From positions 372,001-436,000 of the forward strand of contig JAJDAT010000014.1 in the NCBI GenBank assembly GCA_029261715.1: DNA of 64,000 bases, given 5' to 3'. Each line of letters starts with the position of its first letter. Position 1 is the first letter of the stretch. Made by a program: the position numbers and the translations under genes. This document shows, piece by piece, positions 54,430 through 61,512 of this stretch. This DNA comes from Nitrospinia bacterium. Its GTDB lineage: Bacteria; Nitrospinota; Nitrospinia; Nitrospinales; JAJDAT01. The notes beneath the pieces were generated by a model. It ran no database searches, was not told the DNA's origin, and worked only from the letters and a program-made list of their open reading frames with translations.

Positions 54430-56578
54430 AATGAGCGAGGTTCCTCGAGAAGAATTAGCAAAAATCCTGAAAAACTACGGCAAAGATCTTTGTCAAGACC
54501 CTCGAAGATGTGAAGCATTTTTGAAAGACCTATGCGGTCCTCACAAAAGAGAAATATTTATATTAGTAAGCGGTATTCGAGAAAGAATTCCTGAAGCTCT
54601 TCAGAAAAACTCCGAAAACTCAGTTAGTTTTAATCTTTTATTAGGCAATTTAACTAAACGATTGCGAGATAACTTAGGGCTTTCGCCTGAAGCGGCTTTA
54701 TGGTGTGTAGAAACATGGACATACGCATTAGAGCTAGCGCCAAAATCTCCTACAATCAAACCTACCCCAAAAAATAATATATCAAAGGAACCTAGTTCTA
54801 ATTCTACTGAACATAGACCCATTCCAACGTTTGCGGTTTCTTTATCTGAAAAGGGAAGTTTTAATTCTATTTCAGATGCTCTAGAGCATGCGCCTCCACA
54901 TTCTCGGATAATAATATACCCAGGTCGATATGAAGAAGCTATAACTATCAATAAACCCATTGAGATAATCGGTCAAGGCTCTCCTAGAGAAATTGTTATC
55001 GTCTCTAAAGATGGTCCTTGCATCCGTATGGAAACCCAAACCGCCTTAGTATCAGGTTTAACGCTTCGAGGAATCTCCCCAAAATCGTATACCGTCGAAA
55101 TATCTAAGGGAGAATTGAAGTTAAAAGATTGCGATATTTCTTCAGAATTTTTCTCTTGTATAGGAATTTTCGGGCCATCGGCTCGACCCATCATTTTTGG
55201 TTGCCGAATTAATAAAGCCAAAGAATATGGATTGCATGTCGCCCTTCAAGCTCAAGGAATGATTGAAGAGTGCGAAATTTATGCAAATAAGTTGTCAGGA
55301 ATTAAAATTCAACAGGATGCTAATCCAATATTTAGAAAATGTCGAATCCGAGGTGGAAAAGAAAATGGACTAACCGTTAACGACAGCGGAAGAGGAATAC
55401 TAGAAAATTGCGACTTTTCAGGGAATGGAGGCAACGCAATTGAGACTGAAACAAAAGGAGAACCAACCTTAAAAAATTGTAAAATTCATGATGGGAAAAA
55501 AGGTATCCAAGTCTTGGATTCAGGCAAAGGTAATTTTTATGGTTGCGATATTTTCAATAATACTCGACCTGGAATCGAGATAATAAAAAATGGGAACCCT
55601 GTTTTTGAGAAATGTCAATTTCACCACGGACGCGATTTAGGAATTTCCATATCCAAAAACGGGAAAGGAAAATTCAAAGATTGTGAAGTATTCGCAAATA
55701 TTAAAGGAGGTCTTTCAATATCGGACTTAGGAGACCCAGAGTTTGAAAACTGTCTTATTCATGACAACCGAGAGAATGGAGCCTATTTTTTTAGCAAAGG
55801 CAAAGGCAAATTTCAAAGTTGTAGCTTTAGCGGAAACTCTTTGGCCTCTGTTTTTATTCAATCTCTTGGAAATCCTATTTTTAGCCAATGTCGATTTAAT
55901 TCCGGACGCGGTAGCTTAATAATTCATGACCGAGGAAAGGGCATTTTTGAGAAATGCGAAATATTTCAAAATGAATTTGCTGGCGTTGAAATAAGAGAAA
56001 AGGGAAACCCAAGCTTGGAAGATTGCCGAATATACGATGGGCAAAGCGCTGGAGTCTTTATATACCGTAATGGATCTGGAACGTTTAAAAACTGTGAAAT
56101 TTTTGGAAATCAATCTGCGGGAGTAGCAATTAAGCAACAAGCCAATCCAAAAATTATTGGTTGCAAAGTTTATGGAAATCGAGAAAACGGAATCGAAATC
56201 TTTGACCAAGGAAAAGGGATATTTCAAAATTGCGATATTTATTCAAATAAAGGTTCCGGAATCAAAATTGCCCACCAAGGCGACCCTTCACTTAAAAATT
56301 GTAAAATAAGAGAAAGTGAATTCTCTGGCTTACTCGCTATCGACTTCGGCGTCGGATACTTAGAATCATGCCAAATAATATCTAACGGCAATTATGGCGT
56401 AGACATCCTGAAGGGCGGAAACCCAATTATCAGAAACTGTAAAATTAATCGAAATAAATCGAAAGGCGCTCGAATTGCGAACAAGGGAGTTGGCGATTTT
56501 GATAATTGCGACTTAACTGAAAATCGTGAAGGAGCATGGGCTATTGACCCAGAATGCCAGGTAAAAATGGCAGGTTAA
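54419..56578 (+). CDS. Right-handed beta-helix protein with a 21-cysteine ladder
   Basis: 719-aa cytoplasmic protein (no signal). Residues about 1-110 are an all-helical domain (NYGKDLCQDPRRCEAFLKDL, LSPEAALWCVETWTYALE) of the type found at N-termini of bacterial signalling proteins. After a linker with TFAVSLSEKGSFNSISDAL come about 23 parallel beta-helix coils. The coils alternate G-x-G-x-F-x2-C-[DE]-I and G-[ND]-P-x-F-x2-C-x-I, a 46-residue double unit, with 21 cysteines at equivalent turns (for example KGNFYGCDIF, NPVFEKCQFH). It resembles NosD/pectate-lyase-like folds but shows no obvious catalytic residues. Start is ATG 54419 or 54431. Confidence 0.85.
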   Translation: MNDKMSEVPREELAKILKNYGKDLCQDPRRCEAFLKDLCGPHKREIFILVSGIRERIPEALQKNSENSVSFNLLLGNLTKRLRDNLGLSPEAALWCVETWTYALELAPKSPTIKPTPKNNISKEPSSNSTEHRPIPTFAVSLSEKGSFNSISDALEHAPPHSRIIIYPGRYEEAITINKPIEIIGQGSPREIVIVSKDGPCIRMETQTALVSGLTLRGISPKSYTVEISKGELKLKDCDISSEFFSCIGIFGPSARPIIFGCRINKAKEYGLHVALQAQGMIEECEIYANKLSGIKIQQDANPIFRKCRIRGGKENGLTVNDSGRGILENCDFSGNGGNAIETETKGEPTLKNCKIHDGKKGIQVLDSGKGNFYGCDIFNNTRPGIEIIKNGNPVFEKCQFHHGRDLGISISKNGKGKFKDCEVFANIKGGLSISDLGDPEFENCLIHDNRENGAYFFSKGKGKFQSCSFSGNSLASVFIQSLGNPIFSQCRFNSGRGSLIIHDRGKGIFEKCEIFQNEFAGVEIREKGNPSLEDCRIYDGQSAGVFIYRNGSGTFKNCEIFGNQSAGVAIKQQANPKIIGCKVYGNRENGIEIFDQGKGIFQNCDIYSNKGSGIKIAHQGDPSLKNCKIRESEFSGLLAIDFGVGYLESCQIISNGNYGVDILKGGNPIIRNCKINRNKSKGARIANKGVGDFDNCDLTENREGAWAIDPECQVKMAG

Positions 56579-56591
56579 TCATTTAAAAGAT

Positions 56592-57911
56592 ATGAATCAA
56601 TTACTAAAAACTAATTGCAAACTTTCATTGACCAATCTACAAACTCATTGCGAGGTAGACTACATCATTGGAAGCGGCGCTCAGGGAGAAGTTTATAAAG
56701 TGGATTTAGATGGAAAATCCCTTGCTCTAAAATGGTATTTCTCAAGAGCCGCGACAGAAAAACAACGTAATATTTTAAAAACACTCATCGATAAAGGACC
56801 GCCTGCTTCAAGCTTCCTTTGGCCTATACTTTTTGCCGAATCTCCAGCCATTCCTGGATTCGGTTATTTTATGCCACTGCGGGATACAAGATTTAAAGGA
56901 CTGACAAATTTAATGAAGAGACGAATCGATCCAACGTTTCAAACATTATCGCTAACAGGCGCAAATTTAGCTCATAACTTCCTACAACTTCATTCCAAAG
57001 GATTGTGCTACAGAGATATATCTTTTGGAAATATTTTTCTAGATCCTAATACCGCTGAAATTCAAATTTGCGACAACGACAATGTGACCGAAGACGATCA
57101 AAGTCAGGGTGGGATATTAGGTACCCCTAGATTTATGGCTCCAGAATTAGTACGAAGAGAGGCTAGCCCAAGTTCTCAAACCGATTTATTTTCCCTTTCA
57201 GTTCTACTCTTCTACCTGCTTTTGCTTCATCACCCTCTTGAAGGCAAGAAAGAACTCTCTATTAAATGTTTAGACCTCCCTGCTATGAACCGATTGTATG
57301 GCAAAGAACCATTATTTATCTTTGATCCTATCGATTCATCGAACGAACCTGTTTCTGGCCATCATGATAACGCTTTAATATTTTGGCCTATCTATCCGAA
57401 GTTTTTACGTGACTTGTTTATACAAGCGTTTGGGGAAGGCCTTGTCGATCCTACGTCGAGAGTAAGAGAAAGTGAATGGAGAAACGCTTTAACCCTTCTT
57501 AGCGATTCTATTTTTTATTGTTCTAATTGTGAATCAGAAAATTTTTACGATTCTGATTTTATAAAAGCAAATCAAGGGTCAGCAGGAATATGCTGGTCTT
57601 GCCAAAACACGCTTTCTTTGCCGCCAAGAATAAAAATAGAAAATAAAATCATCATGCTTAATAAAGATTCAAAACTATTTCCATATCACATTGACGATTC
57701 AAGACCTTGCGATTTTTCAGCTCCAATCGGAGAAAGACTCTCTAAAAACTCAGACCTAGAACAGCCTACTATAAAAAATATCTCTAGAGAAAAATGGGTT
57801 TCTTCTCTACCTGGAGAAACTCCACACGATATTCTTCCTGGAGAAAAACTTAACTTAATTACCGGGACACAGGTTTATTTCGGAAAGAAAAAAGGTATTA
57901 TCCGCATTTAA
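56592..57911 (+). CDS. Protein kinase with C-terminal zinc ribbon (first triad)
   Basis: 439-aa Ser/Thr-type kinase. Glycine loop GSGAQGEVYKV (27-36), Lys47 in LALKWYF, catalytic loop YRDISFGN (Asp142, Asn147; YRD for HRD), metal-binding CDNDNV (Asp161 or Asp163 for DFG), and GTPRFMAPEL (APE). Residues about 305-340 carry a zinc ribbon, C310-x2-C313 ... C334-x2-C337, followed by a beta-rich C-terminal domain of unclear type. Kinases of this layout belong to TerY-P triads. It is 13 bp after the beta-helix gene. Nearly all catalytic residues are present, so it should be active. Confidence 0.9.
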   Translation: MNQLLKTNCKLSLTNLQTHCEVDYIIGSGAQGEVYKVDLDGKSLALKWYFSRAATEKQRNILKTLIDKGPPASSFLWPILFAESPAIPGFGYFMPLRDTRFKGLTNLMKRRIDPTFQTLSLTGANLAHNFLQLHSKGLCYRDISFGNIFLDPNTAEIQICDNDNVTEDDQSQGGILGTPRFMAPELVRREASPSSQTDLFSLSVLLFYLLLLHHPLEGKKELSIKCLDLPAMNRLYGKEPLFIFDPIDSSNEPVSGHHDNALIFWPIYPKFLRDLFIQAFGEGLVDPTSRVRESEWRNALTLLSDSIFYCSNCESENFYDSDFIKANQGSAGICWSCQNTLSLPPRIKIENKIIMLNKDSKLFPYHIDDSRPCDFSAPIGERLSKNSDLEQPTIKNISREKWVSSLPGETPHDILPGEKLNLITGTQVYFGKKKGIIRI

Positions 57912-58007
57912 ACAATCAAACTCGATTTATAGAATAAATTTATTATTGTTTATAAAGGCAGGCTATAATAAATAATATTAAACTCTTCATTTTTGGAACT
58001 CGGAATT

Positions 58008-58973
58008 ATGGCTAAATTCATTTGTCCCAATTGCAAGAAAGAGTACGAAAAAAAGACAGAAGACGGCTACTGCAATAATCAACCAGAATGTGAATATGGT
58101 TTGGGTTGGTTAACAGAACTTTCTTCCACAACTCCAATAGAAGAAACCGCCGAAGCCAATTCCCCATCCCCAATCTCTTTCGAAAGAGAAATTGGACTTT
58201 GCGTTTTGATGATGGACGGTTCTTATTCCATGGCCGATCCTGCTTTTCCAAGCTCGGATTATCCCGGAAATAAATACGATTTAATCGCTCGAAACTCTGC
58301 CGCAGGAATCTGGTCTCTCAAAAATCTAACTCATATTGATAGCGCTTACATCGCTTTTTGCGTTTTTGCGGGAAAACCTATTTGGATCTGGACTAAGAGT
58401 ATCAAAGAAATAATTGACGAATTTCAAAATCGTCAAAATTTCTCCGACTTTATTTATGAAACCTTAGAGAAAAAGACCCTTGAACCAAAAGCAACAAATA
58501 TTAACGCCGCTTTAAACCTCTCCTACGATATTTTTCAGCAATATCTAGAGGGAAACTTAAAAGATTTTGGCGGCTTAACGGATTTCAAACCATTGGAACA
58601 CCAAGTCGTGCGCCAAGACGACAAAGGGCAGGAAGATTTTATTACAATTCCAAACGCCCGCACTTTCATATACACGGATGGGGAACATAATGTAACTGCC
58701 CCAATCCGTAATCCCTTTGAGCAAGTCGAACAATCTATTTTAATGACGGCATTTATTGGAGAAGAAGAAGAATCCTCGGGGATAAAACAAATGAAAGAAC
58801 TTGCAGCCATTTGCCCAAAACATTCTCCATCAAAAGGTTTTTTCCTTTTTGACGACGCTGAAAGGTCCCAAATCCTTAAAGGTCTATTTAGAATGGCTTC
58901 CGGAGCTTCTGGGTTTTGCCCTTCTTGTCTCTTGCTCGACCAATCCCCCCCTAATGAAGAAGCTTCAGAATGA
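58008..58973 (+). CDS. Zinc-finger vWA protein (second triad)
   Basis: 321-aa cytoplasmic protein with an N-terminal zinc finger (C6, C9, C22, C28 in FICPNCKKEY ... GYCNNQPEC) and a vWA domain with a MIDAS-like D70-G-S72-Y-S74 in LMMDGSYSM, then TNINAALNLSYDIF and FIYTDGEHNV. A second CxxC sits near the end (FCPSCLL). The vWA domain contains inserted loops and is larger than the TerY one. ATG 58008 is chosen; an in-frame TTG at 57993 is weaker. Its stop overlaps the next gene (ATGA), so translation is coupled. Confidence 0.85.
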   Translation: MAKFICPNCKKEYEKKTEDGYCNNQPECEYGLGWLTELSSTTPIEETAEANSPSPISFEREIGLCVLMMDGSYSMADPAFPSSDYPGNKYDLIARNSAAGIWSLKNLTHIDSAYIAFCVFAGKPIWIWTKSIKEIIDEFQNRQNFSDFIYETLEKKTLEPKATNINAALNLSYDIFQQYLEGNLKDFGGLTDFKPLEHQVVRQDDKGQEDFITIPNARTFIYTDGEHNVTAPIRNPFEQVEQSILMTAFIGEEEESSGIKQMKELAAICPKHSPSKGFFLFDDAERSQILKGLFRMASGASGFCPSCLLLDQSPPNEEASE

Positions 58974-59842
58974 CCTCGGTTCCTCCCCTACCCAGTGACA
59001 ATGAAAACAAAAACAGCCGCGCCCTAATTTGCGAAATAACCACATCGTCCGGTCCACGCAAAGGGATGCCATCGGGAAAAAGTTCAAACTTAGAACTAGG
59101 CGAAGATTCTGGCGGCTTCTTATCACTTTCCGGTCAATTAGGAATTATTTGGATTGCTGATGGAACAAGCGATTCAACACGTATAGGTTCATTTTCCTCA
59201 AGAATTCTAGCGCAAGAGTTGGGGCAGGCATTTTCAAACGAAATATTAACTCATTGGACAAGTTTACGAAAAACCAAAAAACTTGACGTTAACCTATCCG
59301 AAATAGTTACAAAAACAGCTGATAAAATCAAAACAAAGTGGTCGTCTCGTTTAAAAGAAAATCCGGAAGAAGAAAAAGCTCTGGTTCGATCACTTTCGTC
59401 CTTAAAACAAAAAACTCCCGAACCTAATTCCATCTTTTATGAATTCTCTTCGACTTTTTCGGCTATCACTTTGGACAGCGAAGGAAATTTAAACTGTGTC
59501 TCCGCAGGCGATTCCTTGACAGCTATTTTTAAAAAAGATGAAAATCAATTTTTCGCGTTTAAAAAAGGAGGCATAACTTTTCGACTAAAGATAAAAGGCG
59601 GAAAAATCGCGTGTGAAAAGTTTCTATCGCCTTTAGAAAATTATCAAACAAACGAAACGAACTTCGTCATATTGTCTTCCGATGGAGCTAAAGAAACAAT
59701 TTTATCGTTAACAAAAGATAAAAAACTTCTTAAACCCAATTTAGAGCATTTTCTTTTATTGAAAGAAAAAAGTATAGGGACTTATCCAAAAACACAAGAC
59801 GATAAAACTTTAGGACTTATAGGACGAATTCATGCAAGTTAA
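58970..59842 (+). CDS. PP2C-like phosphatase (second triad)
   Basis: 290-aa PP2C-fold protein, divergent from the first copy. The equivalent motifs are ELGEDSGGF (N-terminal acidic pair), IIWIADGTSDST (Asp-Gly, no His), SAGDSLTAIF, ILSSDGAKET and KTQDDKTLGLI. The metal-binding aspartates thus seem to be kept while the DGHG histidine is not, so activity is probable but unproven. It starts at the overlapping ATGA of the zinc-finger vWA gene and overlaps the following kinase gene by 11 nt. Confidence 0.85.
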   Translation: MTSVPPLPSDNENKNSRALICEITTSSGPRKGMPSGKSSNLELGEDSGGFLSLSGQLGIIWIADGTSDSTRIGSFSSRILAQELGQAFSNEILTHWTSLRKTKKLDVNLSEIVTKTADKIKTKWSSRLKENPEEEKALVRSLSSLKQKTPEPNSIFYEFSSTFSAITLDSEGNLNCVSAGDSLTAIFKKDENQFFAFKKGGITFRLKIKGGKIACEKFLSPLENYQTNETNFVILSSDGAKETILSLTKDKKLLKPNLEHFLLLKEKSIGTYPKTQDDKTLGLIGRIHAS

Positions 59843-60755
59843 ATTGGGACTGTTCACAAAGTTCTTCGACCCTAATACCATGAATTGGAAAAACCAATCT
59901 TCTCTAAACGATCAATTTGGAGTTTGGAAAATAGGAAAACGAAATATTTTTGTTAAGAGATTTCAAAAACTTCCACCTGGATGGCGTTTGATGGAAGAGG
60001 CTATCGTTAAATCGTTTTTAAATACCCCACAAATTTATCGCCTCCAAGAAGATGATAATTTCTATTACGCTTTCATGGAATGTCTAGATGGAGATACCCT
60101 ATACAACATCATTCAAGGAAGAAAAACTTCCGATTTTTTTCAAACTTCCGGTTTGGGTAACGAAGATAAAATTAATATTGTGCTCTCAGTAACCGCTAGC
60201 ATTCGATCTCTAAATCTAAGAGGTTTTTGGTATCCCGATTTAGATTTAAAAAATATTTTTGTGGTAAAAACCCCTAAAAAAACTAAAATTTTTCTTATAG
60301 ATTTAGATAGTTGTCCCAGTAGCGACCAATCTTTTGATCCTGGAAATGTTTCTCAAGTCTGTTGGGAAGGTTTAGTAAAAACCTATCTTAAACACGGCAA
60401 GCCTTTTTTAAAACGAGAAGGTCCGAACATTGTTCGAATTGCTCCTAATGGAATCCATTTAAACCAATCAATGCTTATTTTATTCGCTCATTACATCAAA
60501 AGATTAGGAATTGTGCCAAAAGAACTACCGCTTTACGATCCTTTAATCAATTCTAAAAGCCCTTTTAGCGGCACACTTTCTTTAATACATTTAAAATTGT
60601 TAGACGGGGAGGATTCCTGGAGGGACACGGAAGCGTTTATTTGTAATTACTTTTCCATTTCTAAATCTAGACTCCAGAAAAAATACCAAGGAAAAAAACC
60701 AGGAAAAACTCACTGGGTTGAGCTGATAAGGAAATTAAAGAACGCGCGAACTTGA
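59832..60755 (+). CDS. Kinase-fold protein of the InaA/WaaP-like type (second triad)
   Basis: 307 aa, kinase fold with Lys42 in IFVKRF, catalytic-loop equivalent YPDLDLKN (Asp136 and Asn141) and metal-binding segment LIDLDSC (Asp157/159). It lacks a glycine-rich loop and an APE motif. The PDLDLKN..IDLD pattern resembles the lipopolysaccharide kinase InaA/WaaP group and differs from the triad-1 kinase. It is translationally coupled to the PP2C gene (11-nt overlap). The substrate could be protein or small molecule; I cannot tell. Last gene of the cluster. Confidence 0.75.
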   Translation: MQVKLGLFTKFFDPNTMNWKNQSSLNDQFGVWKIGKRNIFVKRFQKLPPGWRLMEEAIVKSFLNTPQIYRLQEDDNFYYAFMECLDGDTLYNIIQGRKTSDFFQTSGLGNEDKINIVLSVTASIRSLNLRGFWYPDLDLKNIFVVKTPKKTKIFLIDLDSCPSSDQSFDPGNVSQVCWEGLVKTYLKHGKPFLKREGPNIVRIAPNGIHLNQSMLILFAHYIKRLGIVPKELPLYDPLINSKSPFSGTLSLIHLKLLDGEDSWRDTEAFICNYFSISKSRLQKKYQGKKPGKTHWVELIRKLKNART

Positions 60756-60812
60756 TTATTCCACTGGGGATAGCGTTTTGCGAAGGATTGGGAAAAACCT
60801 AATTTTTTTCAA

Positions 60813-61220
60813 TTAAACAGGGATTTCACTCTTACTATCTGCCGTTTTATCCAAAGCTTTATTTATTACAGAAAATAATTTCTTCAAGTTAATTGGTTTG
60901 TCTACGCAAGCAAAAGCTCCATTTCTTAGACATTCTGCTTTTATTTCTTGGTCGCTTAAGGCCGTAGTCATGATCACTTTAATATTAGGTTTCCAAAGCC
61001 TTATCATTTTGACCAACTCGTCTCCAGTTAACTTTGGCATTAAAATATCCAAAAGAATCACATCTGGACCAAAACTATGAATTTTTTCTAAAGCTTTCTC
61101 GCCATCTTCAGCTTCTTCAAACAAGTAATTTTTCTTTTTTAGATAAACTAAAAGTAATCCTCGGGCGTCTGGATCATCATCAACCACCAAAATTTTAGCA
61201 GATTCGTTATTGGTTTTCAT
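60813..61220 (-). CDS. Single-domain response regulator (CheY-like)
   Basis: 135-aa receiver domain only: KILVVDDDPDARGLL (acidic triad), phospho-acceptor Asp in VILLDILMPKLTGDE, MTTALSDQ (Thr) and CVDKPINLKK (Lys). All phosphorylation residues are present. The ATG at 61220 is preferred (AAGGG 6 nt upstream) over an upstream in-frame start that would add 18 basic residues. It is adjacent to the vWA/PP2C/kinase cluster but on the opposite strand; a link is possible but not supported by overlap. Confidence 0.92.
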   Translation of the reverse strand: MKTNNESAKILVVDDDPDARGLLLVYLKKKNYLFEEAEDGEKALEKIHSFGPDVILLDILMPKLTGDELVKMIRLWKPNIKVIMTTALSDQEIKAECLRNGAFACVDKPINLKKLFSVINKALDKTADSKSEIPV

Positions 61221-61512
61221 TTTAGCCCTTATAACTCGGCATTTTTTGAGTATTAATACTTTTTCTAAAAACAATCTTAGTCAATTATATAATAAGATTC
61301 AAATTGTCTTTTTTATTTATGATAAGTCAAAAAAACGAATATTTATTTTTTTAAGAACGCCCAAAAGTTTTAATGGTAAAATTTAAAGATACGACAAGCG
61401 CGATAAAATCTTTTGGTTGGCATGTATAAATTCTTAATCGAACAAAGCCAATCATTCAGGATTATTGAACTTTTACAAATCCCCTTAATCTTAAACCCAA
61501 TAAAATAAATGT

